This document shows, one piece after another, positions 11,157 through 23,482 of a DNA stretch of 64,000 nucleotides (positions are counted from its first letter, which is position 1; every line of letters starts with the position of its first letter). The position numbers were made by a program, and so were the translations under genes. The notes beneath the pieces are model-generated. The model searched no databases, was not told the origin of the DNA, and worked only from the letters and a program-made list of their open reading frames with translations. The stretch lies in assembly GCA_023313575.1 (NCBI GenBank), contig JAJTTP010000037.1, positions 1 to 64,000 on the forward strand. Reading direction: 5' to 3'. Source of the stretch: Eutypella sp. D-1. Its lineage: Eukaryota > Ascomycota > Sordariomycetes > Xylariales > Diatrypaceae.

Positions 11157-12999
11157 ATGTTAGGCAGATTTCTCGATATCACTCTGTGGCAAGAATTGCT
11201 ACCCTCGCATAGATTGACAGAATATTATGCGGGACCTGTCTTAGCTGCAGTCTGCCTTATGATATGGCGGCTTTGGAAGTTTACGGTGGTTCCATGGCTA
11301 CAGCCACGAAGCCCGAAGGAATTACCGTACTGGATTCCATGTAAGTTCCGGCCAAAGAGTAGCCAACCTCATGTTATACTGCAGGCGGGTTAACATCATC
11401 GCAGTCTTGGGTAGGCTGAGATCTACGCTCGCGCCGTAAAATGACTTGCGCTCACTGCGATACCATCAGGTCACACCGTTGCTTTCTTCGGGAACTCGGA
11501 TTTGCTTCTGGAGCGTGGACTGTAAGCCGTTAGGACATATTTTACTTGATGCATTTTTATCATATCTGACGAACTGAAGGAACCATACGGGACGTAGTCA
11601 CGAGGTCTTTGCCATCCAGCTCTTGGGTAGGAAGCTGTACATCGTCACTGATCCCACTGATGTTGCTTCTGCCTACCGAGATACTATTAGTCTTGGATTT
11701 GACGGCCACTTGAATGATCTCCTGCAAAGCTTCGGTTTTAGCAAAGACGCAATCAAACGCGCATGGCATAAGCCACAGCCGGGCGACTGGTGTTACCGAG
11801 CGGACAATCCCATCAATCCTAATCAGATGGATTTCATACATCTCACCGAAGATATCTACAAGAAACAACTCCTACCTGGAGCAAAGATGGATGAGATGTG
11901 TAAGATGTTTCTCAATGCCCTTTATAACTCAGTCCGTTGGGAATCTTTGAAAGACTGTGGACCATTAGGCCAAGGACCACGAAAGCGAATTTCACTTTAT
12001 TCGACCTGCCGATTTGCAATGGTAGATGCGGCGACTCGGTCGATGTTCGGGCCACACTTGCATAATATTGAGCCGAAAATAGTCGAATATATGATAAATT
12101 TCAATGACTTCGCTTGGATGGTGTTTTTCCGTTACCCGGACTTCGTCGGCCTCCCAGTAACTGAGCCTCGCCGGAAAATTATAGATGCATTGAAAAGGTT
12201 CATTCAGCTCCCCGAAGAGCAACGCCCCGAGCAATCATGGTCAATCAAGAATATCATCACTGCACAGGAGATTGTGGGGATCGACTTGGAAGCGCAGGCA
12301 TCGGTGATACTTCTTATATTCTGGGCGTAAGTCTTCTTCTTACAGCGCCAGCTGTCTATATTGTGTCTTGCTCACACCGTCTTTCCCAGAGCCAACTCTA
12401 ACGAGTATAACATCTCTTTTTGGGTTCTTGCTCATCTCCTTTACAATAAACCTCTACTGGAACTCGTCAGACAAGAAACAGAAGCGGCATGGACATCTGG
12501 AGATCTCGACATCAAAGCCCTATGTGCTAACTGTCCCATTTTGGAGTCCATATTCAACGAGGCCTTGCGCCTTAATGGCGGTGCCATGGTCAGTCGGGTT
12601 GTTCTACGGAGAACAACACTTGGGGGGAAGTGCCTTGAGCCTGGGAACGCGATATTGATGCCATCACGACAGCTACATACCAACGAAAATGTGTGGGGCG
12701 AAAACGTCCGAGACTTCGACCCATTCCGGTTCCTTAAGAGAAAAGGTCTGGCCCGCCATTCATCATTCAGGCCTTTTGGTGGAGGTGGGACGTACTGCCC
12801 AGGACGGGTATTGGCCCGAGAAGAAGTATACGGCTTCATTGCTATCTTACTTCATAGGTATGAGATGGAGCTAGCGTCAGATTCAGCTGACGAGGAAGAG
12901 AGGCCCCCCTTCCCTCTTTTGAACGACGCAACACCTGCACTTGGAATCACTGGGCCGATGAGGGATATGGATGTTATTGTGGGGATATCAATGCGTTGA
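11157..12999 (+). CDS. Cytochrome P450 monooxygenase (CYP7/CYP8-like class)
   Basis: Four exons (11157-11340, 11470-11521, 11580-12326, 12390-12999) give a 530-residue protein with matching intron phases. It has an N-terminal membrane anchor (about residues 22-45), a proline-rich hinge with KELPYWIP, an ExxR motif in IFNEALRL, and the heme loop FRPFGGGGTYCPG with the thiolate ligand Cys464. The I-helix lacks the usual AGxDTT. It reads FWAANSNEYN, the Asn-rich form seen in fungal P450s resembling sterol 7/8-alpha-hydroxylases and prostacyclin-synthase-like enzymes. It is an ER-membrane oxidase that would need a P450 reductase encoded elsewhere. Its neighbours suggest tailoring of a terpenoid or polyketide. 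The substrate cannot be told from the sequence. Gene intact. Confidence 0.88.
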
Positions 13000-14377
13000 C
13001 GCGATACTCCATCTTCGAATCATTCGGTCTGGGAAGTGTCCTTGAGCATGTTAGACTAGCATATGCTAAACCAGCCTTCTCAGTATCTATAGCCCTACTG
13101 ATAGCCCCATTTATCTTCGCTAAAGCCGCATCGTTCAGAATGGATAGTCTTGTATTTAGGTTCTTCTTTCTACTACATCGTCATTGCTTTCACACACTAC
13201 ACTAACTTGCGGGTGGTCACCTCGACCCCAGGATCGCAGCTTTAGTTTAGTGATAAAACTTAGTAAATACACATTCATCCGTCCCATCATTTCCTCTTTC
13301 GCACTGTTCGCGCCCGTGATTAGTCTTAAGAATTCACGAACCATGCAGGTGGTTCTGTAATTTACAAGTACAAGGAACTTGAGACAATGCTATCCTATTG
13401 GCGGCTTGGACTTCTTGACTATATTTATATCACGTTCGCTTGAGCCTCACTCAAAGGAGGCTATTCTATATGGGGTAATATCGGACATGGACGATCAGAG
13501 GGATCTTATTCCCGGGGATTGCCAGGGTACATATAAGTCATAGGCACCTGTTCTGTATCTAGAATATCGTCTTTCTCTTTTATGTCGATCTACGATTTGT
13601 CCACTAGACTATCTTCTATCTATAGACGTAACAATTTAATAGGGATGAAGAGGGAAACATGATAGTCCCGAGCCTTGCCCGACGAAATCTGAACTTGCAA
13701 GAATTTAATTCTGTCTACGTAGGCATAGAGCAGCCTCGTCACCCTCGTAGTTGCTACCCAAGACTATCAAGGAGGGGTTAAAAGCACGGCAAACATGCAC
13801 ATTGGGTATCATGGGAGACGTTGCATGTATGGCAATATTCAAGACACACTTAAGTAGCGACTGTACATGTTGTCGCCCCCAGTGTGACAGTCACTAACCC
13901 TTATAAGTAGCCCAGCCCCGTGTATGTACGATACACGCCATTTGGGGTACCATTGGCTTTCGTTGCATTCCCCGCAGCCGCCCCATGCTACCAACGCGTA
14001 ACAGACGACTATGGCATGCGTGACCTGGCCCTTTCCTCAATGCCCCTTCAGCCTCGATGAAATATTCAGGTACATTAGTGCAAATGAGACCATCATGGAG
14101 CCTTAGCTTCGCAAGGAAATCTATTTTTACGGTGCTAGATACATACTTCACCGTGTCGCTTCTATATAGGTATGAGAGACATTGTTCGCCTAGTGATGGA
14201 ATATATAATCTACACCATCCACTGGGCGACGTTATATTAACCCATCAATATTGTGAGATCTGTTAGTGTTAGTGGCTAATATCTGTTAAAATCTGGCAAA
14301 AGTGGAGTTAGCCCTACTATTTACTAGTAGTGCTTATATAGTAAAACCAGCAACATTAAACACCAGAAAGGCTTACA
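13000..14377. other. Intergenic, no gene seen
   Basis: A 69-codon frame starts in the P450 stop region (12996-13205). It has a hydrophobic stretch but no family resemblance and is more likely the 3' UTR. The rest holds short frames only and the promoter of the next gene. Confidence 0.5.
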
Positions 14378-15618
14378 ATGGACTTATTCACTACCCCCCC
14401 ACCAGCGACGAGGCCACCTCGTGTGACACAATCCCAATTCATAGTAAGAAATCTATATTTTTGATCTTCGGGAAGTAGCTAATCCAATACCAGGGGGCTA
14501 TCTGGGGAGCTACTGCCGTCTCGTTCGTTTTCCTCTCCATTCGGCTATATTCTCGCCTTACTGGACCTCGCCGCCTTTTCTGGGATGACATTCTTATCAT
14601 ACTATCATGGATCCTGGCCCTTCTCTCAGCGATCACCTGGCAGGTAGTCATTGACAACCTCTACGATTTTATGTACCTCACAAGTGGTATGCTCTGGCCT
14701 CCTCCGGCAGACTTCATCAGTCGCACAGAACGCTACTACATTGGCCAGCTTATAGTTTTAATCTCCTTTTATACGTCCCTTTATGCGGTCAAATTGTCAT
14801 TCCTTCTCTTCTTCAATCGTCTAGGGCAAAATGTGCATAGGCAGAAGTATATTTGGTGGCCGGTGCTATTGTTCACTCTTGCAACCTACTTCGTCTGTAT
14901 TGGTGACATCCAATACAAGTGCATAGTCCGTCCATTTGCCGAAATCGTGGCATCTTGCTCCACAGCTGATAACATCGAGTTCACGTTAATCACACTGAAG
15001 CTCAATTGCGCCATGGATGTTCTCACGGACTTCTTAAGTATGTAACCGCTTAGACAGGAGTTCCTATGAGATCTAATTGTTAACGATAATCAGTCATGAT
15101 CATACCATTCTCACTACTTTGGAATGTACAGATGCGATGGGAGAAAAAGCTGGCATTCCTTGGAATCTTCTCTCTGGTGATAATCACCATGATATTTGCC
15201 ATAGTGCGAGTTTCCGTGATCAGCGCTCTATCAGGACAGCCTGACACCACATGGCTTTACTTCTGGAGTACTATTGAGCAGTGCGTTGGTAAGTCTTCTC
15301 AAATTGACATTGTGCAAGCGGCCACTAACACTGTAACCAGCTATAACGGTAGCTTGTTTATCTGCTTTCCCACGCCTCTTTACTCAGTCGACACAACCCA
15401 GGAAACCTGAGTTTTCGCCATCAGACACATATCGAAGCATGATAAGACGCATCAAGCTACGTAGACGTGAGGACACACTCACTCAAACATCCCTTGGGAA
15501 TGAAAGGTTATTTAGGTACACTGAAGCAGCTGATCATGGATCTGGTAACTTTTCACACAATTCGGTACCTATTTCTAGCTCACAGCGTCTTGAAGTACCC
15601 GAAGCTACGAGGTTCTAG
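14378..15618 (+). CDS. PTH11/rhodopsin-domain integral membrane protein
   Basis: Four exons (14378-14443, 14494-15037, 15094-15288, 15341-15618) join in phase. The start MDLFTTPPPATRPP precedes the first helix (WGATAVSFVFLSIRLYSRL). Next come DDILIILSWILAL, a loop with TSGMLWPP and FISRTERYYIGQL, the FYTSLYAVKLSFLLFF helix with FNRLG, WWPVLLFTLATYFVCIG, and a conserved Cys-containing loop. The helix pair MIIPFSLLWNVQM and KLAFLGIFSLVIITMIFAIVRV follows, with the seventh helix in the last exon before a polar Ser/Arg-rich tail. This is the fungal rhodopsin-domain family. Together with the minus-strand paralogue at 8043-9558 it brackets the first P450, so both may belong to the same cluster. Ligand and function unknown. 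Confidence 0.8.
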
Positions 15619-17611
15619 GTGCAATTCCTTTGGTTTCCGGATACGAGGAGAAATGATGATGGTGACTACTTGGAGATTGGAAGCCCTTGTTTCGCTTTGC
15701 GCAAACTCCTTTCTATATTTGAATCGGATACACATAGCATGAAATATGCTATATTGAGACATCAAAGTTGGGCAATAACGCTGAAATGACTGTAATTACA
15801 CTTCGCTATTCATGTACCAAAGGAATGTCATCTTTAAAAGCTGCTTAGCCTCAAATCGCCCTTCCTCGTGACAATATTGCAGCCTTATTTATCCCACCTG
15901 GGTTCTTATCGACTGAACTGAATATAAATCTCTCGGTGAAGAAAAAGCTTCAGAGGACAATGTAGACAGAGCTACTCAGTGCGACGTTGATCTGGGCACA
16001 ATCAATCACCAGTGTCGTGTTTCATTATTGAGGGGAGCACGAACAAGAAGACCACTGAGTGTCATTGCAAGAGAAAGGTCTAACTACCATGTTAGCACCC
16101 ACGCAGATGCAGTGGCATTGAAGTACTTGCAGGTAGAGGATGTAGGTGATAGGCCACATAGTTGTCCAGCTAATTGGATAATAGGAAGAGCTAGAAGAGT
16201 AATGAATATAATTATAATTGTGTTTGATTGAAAATCTAGGTGACTTCGGATTGGTGCTTGTGTGAGATGTGCTCCAGGAACGTGTTGCATTATCTCTGAT
16301 GTCGGGATAGCATACGGGAGATGCATTTTTATGTGCATTAGCGGCCAGAAAGTGATTAAACCTGTGTTATCCTGTAAAGAACCCAAGGCTCGAATAATTA
16401 TGTCTTAAATCATGCGCTGATTGACGCTGCGACGACGTCGCCGCTTAACGTTTCTATTCTTAGATGGTATTCAGCGGCACCCGATCGTCTCTTGCGTGTG
16501 CTGATGGACCGTCCCCCGTTGGTTGGCTGTGAAAATCTTTCATTTCCTTTGTGTTATATTGATCAGGTAATGATTTGCCAACGCGCGAGGCTAATTACAC
16601 GAAATGTTTCTTCAAGGAAGATGTGTCTTGGATGCCCGCTTTCCGTTACATGCAATGATACACATGGTGTAGGATTGGGTTGGCCTATCATTAACTAGTA
16701 TTATGCAGAGTTAAGCACAGCTAAGCATTCAATTCGGCTACCTATCTAGGTAGTTAATGGCGTAAATGCCATGGACGAAAATATAACCTCGCAAGGCTCT
16801 CGGGCGCACTTTATGCAGTACCCCAATGTCACATTCTGGTCAATGCAAATTGGGGGCTGTATCAGGCAGTATGTATGCCAAGACAGACCATTCACCCACC
16901 AACTCTACGAAATGTAACATTTATACCGCCTACCAATCTGATACTTCGCCGCCTAGGTATCTAGGCAACTAAGTACTGTACCCTATTTTGAAGCTCGATA
17001 CCTCCCAAGCTCCCCATGTAAGTACTTACATGGCAATTATCAAGTGCAACACTGCCGTCGCAACCACTTTCCCTTTCCTCCTCTCGTACATAAAATTCAT
17101 TTAGGCTTGAGATTGATCCTAGCTAGACCCTGGGCAGCATGTTGCTTTAAACGAGCATGGTTACCTAGCCCAGCGTTTCATTCAATCTTGAAATACCCCG
17201 CCGACCTTTGGACATATGCGTTTGCAGATAACATGTTTCCTGCATCCGAAGGCGTGCGGGCCAATTGGAAGAGGGCGTGATATACATACGATACCCCTGG
17301 AAAGGCATGGGCCACAAACGACAGAGAAGATTGCTTGATTATTTGGTTTGCTTGTAGTCGGAAATGCCACATAGATATGCAGTTCACCACACCAATGCCC
17401 TAGAGCTCTAGTCTTCTGCCTCAATCCATCAGAACCTCAGTCCAGCACCTTCCCGTTTTATGTTCTCACGCCGTGTACCATTCATTGGCAAATATCTTTT
17501 CTACATACGAGCCCATCTTGCTTGGGAGTGCACCAGCCAAGGCTCGTCGACTAGAACATTTCCACTCTATTATCCAACGCATTTTCTTTCACCAGGACAT
17601 CACAGTTCCCT
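15619..17611. other. Intergenic, no gene supported
   Basis: About 2 kb. A 100-codon minus-strand frame (16084-16386) has one hydrophobic stretch near its C-terminus, but no signal sequence at its start and no known domain. I do not call it. Copies of the CCTATCTAGGTAG-type motif occur at about 16740 and 16950. The last few hundred bases should hold the promoter of the second P450. Confidence 0.45.
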
Positions 17612-19410
17612 ATGTCAGTTCTACTAGTCTTCATATGGGCCCTGATCTCATCCGCGGTCGCCTGGGTAGTTTATTCCTGGATTGCACTTCTTCAGAACTA
17701 CAATATCGCCCGCCGAATAGGAATTCCTCTGCGAATTGTTCCTATTAGCCATGGCAATCCATTCTGGATGATTATTGATAAGAGGATCGTCTCTCTCCTC
17801 AAGCGATTCCCATGGAGCAGAGGAAACCTCACGAGATATAACTGGCGGGGATGGGAAGTCGACGATAGATGCGAATCCCACCTGGAAATGGGTGATGTTT
17901 ACATGCAGGTCACACCAGGGAAAAACTGGCTGTATATTTGTAACCCGGCCACCCTGATGGATATCTTTCGTCGCAGGTCCGACTTTCCCCGGCCCTTGGA
18001 AATCTTCGGTTAGTTTACACGTCGTGCTTGATAGGAAATAACTGATTCGTCTCAGAGATGCTCAACGTCTTCGGGCCCAATCTCTCCACGGTAATACCGA
18101 CAAAATTGCCCCCTTGATTCCTCATGTCTTGACGTAAACACTCATCTGGTAACATCATTCTGCTATAGGTTGAAGGTCACCAGTGGAAGAAACAGCGTAA
18201 GATAACGGCTACATGTTTCAATGAACAGAATAACGCTATTGTTTGGGCCGAGAGCATCTCTCTGGCAAAACAAATGGTTCACTACTGGGCATCAAAAACA
18301 GTAGTTCAGACCGTTGCCGACGACGCGCGAACCCTATCCCTCCATGTACTATCCAGGGCCGGGTTTGGGAAATCCTACCCATTCCAAGGACAAGAAGGGA
18401 GGATAGAGAGCGACCTAGCCACGAATTACAAGGAATCGCTTCAAGTCGTCCTGGACAACTGCATTATCATCATGGCGGTTGGAAAAAGGTTCCTTGCAAA
18501 GCCATGGCTTCCCACTAGGCTTAAGAAGATACATAAAGCGTGTTCATCGTTCCAAAACTATATGACTGACTTGTACGAAGAACAAAAGCTTGCGCTTTCT
18601 AACGGTCAAATCGGTGATCGCAACCTGATGACCTCACTTATCCAGGCATCCGAAAATGAAGCAAAGACATCGGTGGGGTTGACAGAGAACGAAATCTACG
18701 GCAATATGTTCGTTTTCAACTTTGCTGGCCACGACACTACAGCTCATACATTAACCTTCGTCTTCATGTTCCTCGCAGCGAAGCCTGCGGTACAGGATTG
18801 GCTAGGAGAGGAGCTTCGTTACGTTTTTGGCACACGAGAGCCTGATGCTTGGGACTACAACACTGATTTCCCCCGATTGAAACGCTGCCTTGCTATTCTA
18901 ATGGAGACCATCCGGCTTTACACACCAGTACCGGTTGCCAAATGGACCGAACAATCCGCCCAACCACTCAATGTCAATGGCAAGACTATTATAGTTCCAC
19001 CGAATACCATGGTCATCCCAAGCTATGCCGCGATGCACACACATCCTAAGTACTGGGATCCGGATCCCCTTGAATGGCGGCCCTCCCGTTGGCTCAGATC
19101 ATTGCCATCTACCGGAATACCGCAGTCTATGGATGACGAGGAGTTAATTGTACCCCAACGAGGATCCTACATCCCTTGGTCTGAGGGCGAACGTTCTTGC
19201 CCAGGAAAACGGTTCTCTCAAGTGGAAGTTGTCGCAGCGCTAGCAGCAATATTCCTACATTGGAGGGTCGACCCAGTCCCTAAGCCTAAGGAGGACCTAG
19301 AGGGGGCAAGAAGCAGGATATTGCACCAGATAAAGACCGATTCGGCTCAAGTGTTACTTTTACAAATGCTACACCCAGAGCGGGCACCCCTGAATTGGCG
19401 GAAGAAGTAG
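17612..19410 (+). CDS. Cytochrome P450 monooxygenase
   Basis: Three exons (17612-18008, a 35-nt exon 18056-18090, 18169-19410) give 557 residues. The N-terminal membrane anchor is MSVLLVFIWALISSAVAWVV. The C-helix region has EGHQWKKQRKITATCFNEQNN, one residue longer than the usual WxxxR window needs. The I-helix has the canonical FAGHDTTAHT, and the ExxR motif is in METIRL. The heme loop is PWSEGERSCPGKRF with Cys488 as ligand, where Trp replaces the usual first Phe, as in several fungal P450 families. It is unlike the first P450 in every motif, so the two are not recent duplicates. It is probably a second tailoring oxidase acting in the ER on the same unknown product. Intact. Confidence 0.9.
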
Positions 19411-20352
19411 CGCCCATATAATTTGATTGCACACGAGATAGGTATGCGGGCATCATGTGGTATTCGGGAAATAAGGTCATAGAGTAGCGACGACATCCGC
19501 CTCAGAATCGCAGTGGTCGCTGTCCCTCACCAATAGTTACCCCATCACGCTCTAATAGTCCGCTTTAATTACCTCATATATGACATATACAGGACCGTTC
19601 GGTTGAATTTTCATATCACACAGCTTGCATGAGTGTAAAAAACGCCCTGAGGCCTACCTCACTATGGAGGGGCCGAGTCATGAGATCCTACAAACTCAAA
19701 GCGTTTACCACACCCCTATTTTATATGGGTATCAGGCTCTATGTAACCCCACCTTATTTTCAACCTGTTTGTAGTGGGTCATCTCAACGATGCATCATTT
19801 TTACATTTCTGTGGTAGTATCATGGCGTTTCAATGGACGGGCGGGCCGGATGGATAGGCACATTATTGGACCGACAGGGGAACAGGCTTGTATTAAATCC
19901 TTGGCATCATTCAGCTAATGACTAACCACCGTGCCGGAAGATTACAGGCTGTTATCGTGATGCGTAGCAATTAAGTACCATGCTAAAATGAGACACGAAG
20001 GAGTCCAGACGCATGCCCACTTGTTGTACAGCCAATACCCGTTACACTGCAGAACGACTCTGCACAGCACAGCCACGCAGGGGGTGCTACATCGGGATCA
20101 TGGCAGTTGGTCAAAAGAGCGTTACATATTGCTTTTTTCAGAATATCGCTTATATGGATATTTGGCAAGGCTCCTGGTCAATAGACCTTGGGAACTTAAT
20201 TTCTGAGTACACTGAACTGTTTGTCATAGATATTAGTCCCCCCCCGGTATATGTGGTGCCTCCCACAGTTCTTGCTTCTTCATGAGTCCCCGAAAGCATC
20301 GCATGCTCGAACAATCCCAAGTCACCCCAGTTCAGCTATCGAATCAAAAAAA
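19411..20352. other. Intergenic, promoter region of the MFS gene
   Basis: No gene is seen. Frames of 60-90 codons between 19980 and 20285 have no recognisable features. A longer N-terminal reading of the MFS gene would start at 20251, but I prefer 20353. Confidence 0.5.
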
Positions 20353-22508
20353 ATGACGGAACTTGGAAAAAATGCTCCTCTCCCGGAAACGGCTGAGCAT
20401 TCGAAAGACATCACACATCTACAATCATGGAAGCTACCGACCGTCATAGGCTCTCTCTGCCTTGGGATATTCCTCCTTGGTCTTGATATGAACATTATAG
20501 GGGTCGCTGTGCCCCGTATCACTACTGATTTCAGGTCATTGAATGATATAGCTTGGTATGGTTCTGCATATCTATTGACCATTACCGCGTTCCAACCGTT
20601 CTTCGGCAACCTGTATAAATATTTCAATGCGAAGGCAATGTACCTGGCATCTTTGATTCTCTTTGAAGGTGGCTAGACCCTTGTCGATTTGTTTGAACCT
20701 GTCGTGCGGAGATCACCAACTGACAATAGGCAGTGGGATCCATCATCTGTGCTGCCGCTCCCGGATCATCTGTCTTTATATTCGGACGGGCGTTTCTCGG
20801 CTTCGGTGCTGCCGGGCTTCTCCAGGGCGCCCTGGCAATCATAGGATACGTTGTTCGCCTGGATAAGGTACCCCTTTTCCAGGGGGTCGTCGTCAGCTCC
20901 TTAGGCATAAGTGTCTGTGTCGGTCCTGTGCTGGGTGGCGTTCTCACAGATCGTGCTGGCTGGAGTAAGTGTCAGACATCTATAAATCTCGTTCTTCGAT
21001 GCTAATCTCTATATAGGATGGTGCTTCTGGATGTGAATTTCCCATATAGATGGTCGTTGATTGTTCGCTGACTTAGTAATAGAAACCTCCCGATCGGCGC
21101 CCTCGTAATTATTGTGATATTCCTCTTCGTCCAGATCCACCAGTCCGCGAACCAGGTGAATCGGAGCTTGCCTTTTCGGACCAAGGTTAAACATATGGAC
21201 GCTGTAGGCACAGTCTTGTTTTTGGGTTGCGTTTGCTGCCTACTTCTGGCTCTCCAGTGGGGCGGTCAGACTTATCCTTGGAGCGACTCGAGGATAATTG
21301 GATTGTTCGTTGGTTTCGGGGCTTTGACAGCCTGTTTTGCCTATTGGCAGTGGCGACGTGGTGACCTAGCCATTATACCCCTCCGAGTGCTTCGTAAGCG
21401 GTCTATATGTATGGGCGCTCTGGTTCTATTCTTCTTGGGGATGTCGAGCTTAACAGTGAGTCTCTTCGCTTCTTCGAACTGACGCGAGGGCAGCGATAGT
21501 GCTCACAGTCATCATTCAGTACGCATACTACCTGCCGATCTATTTCCAATCTGTCCAAGGTGTCTCGACTACAAAGAGTGGTGTTCGATTTATCGCCCTT
21601 GTTTTACCGCAGATAGTCGGCTTGGTAGTCACTGGGGCAGTCGTCTCCCAGTGGGGCTACTACGTAAGTCCTATCCAGAAATCCAATCAGTATCAACCAC
21701 GAACGCTCACTTAATAGGTTCCATACATGATATTGGGTGTTGTGATTACCAGCATCGGGGCTGGGCTTCTTACCATGATCGATTACTCTACATCCACGGT
21801 ACAGTGGGCAGCATACATGATCATCAACGGACTAGGTATTGGAATGGCACAACAACTTCCATATACGGCGCTACAAGCGGTGCTTGAGTTCGTTTCCGAC
21901 TCCTCATTCTTTCTGATATACACTAACGAGCTACAGGCCCAAAGACGTGGCGACTGGCAACGGTATGATGAGCCTTTCGGGGATACCTGGAATCGTACTG
22001 ACGGAGTCGTGATCTAGCAATTGCCGTTTTCTCCTACCAGCTTGGCGGGTTCGTACTTCCTCATTAAATGGTCAACTATATTCCTGGCGTTCTAATCAGT
22101 TAATGTCCTCATTTACGCAGTGCTCTTTCGGTCGCCATCGGGCAGAACCTCCTCCTTAACGGGCTTATTACCACAGTCCCGAAGCATACGAACGCCGTAT
22201 CTCCTGCCGCTGTCATCGCTGTTGGTGCGACAGGTCTTCAGGAGTTGACATCCGACCCAGGGATACTGCATGCTCTCCGGGTGGCGTATGCCGAGGCAGT
22301 CCGGTATACTTTCATCCTTGCTCTGGCGGCGGCCTGCTTTGCCTTGCCGTTCAGCTGCGCCATGGAACAACTCAATATCAAGCGCATCGCCGAAGCTAGG
22401 CTAAGACAAAAGGAAGAGAACGAGCTCGATACGCACTTGAAGGCTTCTCCGTACGAGGTTACAGATAATGAGCACGGTGCGGGGTCAACGGGAAGCTCTC
22501 GTGCTTGA
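20353..22508 (+). CDS. MFS efflux transporter, DHA2 (14-TM) type
   Basis: The protein must be assembled from about nine exons, all with usable GT-AG junctions. Exon 1 (20353-20668) has LGIFLLGLDMNIIGVAVPRIT, close to the DHA2 signature in helix 1, then DIAWYGSAYLLT. Exon 2 from 20734 has SSVFIFGRAFLGFGAAGLLQG and the motif-C helix GISVCVGPVLGGVLTD. Later exons give WCFW, then NLPIGALVIIVIF, then IIQYAYYLPIYFQSVQGVSTTKSG, an Ala/Gly-rich helix, PKDVATGN, AIAVFSYQLGG and LSVAIGQNLLLNGL, ending in a charged cytosolic tail. The layout matches fungal toxin and metabolite exporters of the AflT/GliA/Tri12-like group. Placed between the P450 and the monooxygenase pair, it likely exports the cluster product through the plasma membrane. 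No frameshift is needed. Confidence 0.85.
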
Positions 22509-23482
22509 CACTTCTGGAAGAAGTATACCAATCATAGGCAGGGCGTTTCTGACTTTACAATTTAATGATAAGGAATGAGTTTTATTTATATTAGACAATA
22601 TCCCAGGGCGGAAGTGATTGGTCTAAGATTCATATGCCAAATGTGGACCCGGAATGCTGGTGGAGTTGGAGGTTTTTGTCCGACGAAATAAGGTGGTTGT
22701 GTCGGTATGTAATAGTAGACTTGTATCGTACTCCGTAAATGGCACCTCCATAATCTTCATTGCCCCATAGTATATCCTGCCTAACTGCCTTCTTTCCAGT
22801 CTTTGTTTCGGACTTAAGGCTCCTCCTGACTTGAAGTCCGACTCTCCCCCCTATACAGTAGCCCCACTCTACGGGCTCAATTGGCAGTGAGGGCTTTATT
22901 TTCGGACTAGGTCATATTATTACACTTCAGCTATCATCCCAATGGACAGATATCGATATTATCCTGGACTCCCTCAATGATCTTCTAAGCCAGACCTGCA
23001 GCTCGTACCTGACCTCCTACACTTATAGCTTGCTAAAGTCCACATTGTGTATATAGGGAACGTCGTCCTCCCACCATGGAGTGTAACTGAAACCTCAAGT
23101 CAATGAAGTCATGTCCTCCATTTGTTGATCACCACCCGGGTAGCACAGTAGGATGCGAAGTGTGTAACTTCATGGGCGACGATGGAGTCCTGGTATTCCT
23201 CTGGGGCACCGCTAGTGGCAATTTGGCGTCACAATCACCCACATTGTTATCATTGTCATGACTTCGCTTTTGTTTTATTAGGTGTCCCAAGTTCTCAAAA
23301 GGTATCATAATCACAAGCGAGGGGAGTTATTCCAGTCTATATTGGATGAGTATATGTTTGTTCCAGAGCTTTGCGCTGTGTGGAATCAGTGTCAATGTGG
23401 AGAATGGTTTTATAACTGGATAATATGATAGGTACAAATCAAAATATCGAAACTTCAATTCAGCATACTATACATCCCAATC
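22509..23482. other. Intergenic between convergent genes
   Basis: Here the 3' ends of the MFS gene and the minus-strand monooxygenase face each other. No gene, RNA or repeat is recognised in this 1-kb stretch. Confidence 0.5.

Noticed and set aside
12996..13205. 69-codon frame overlapping the first P450 stop
   Set aside because: Most likely 3' UTR; no domain, and no codon-use support.
16084..16386. 100-codon minus-strand frame with one hydrophobic stretch
   Set aside because: No homology, no splice partners and no start context; likely chance in a long intergenic region.
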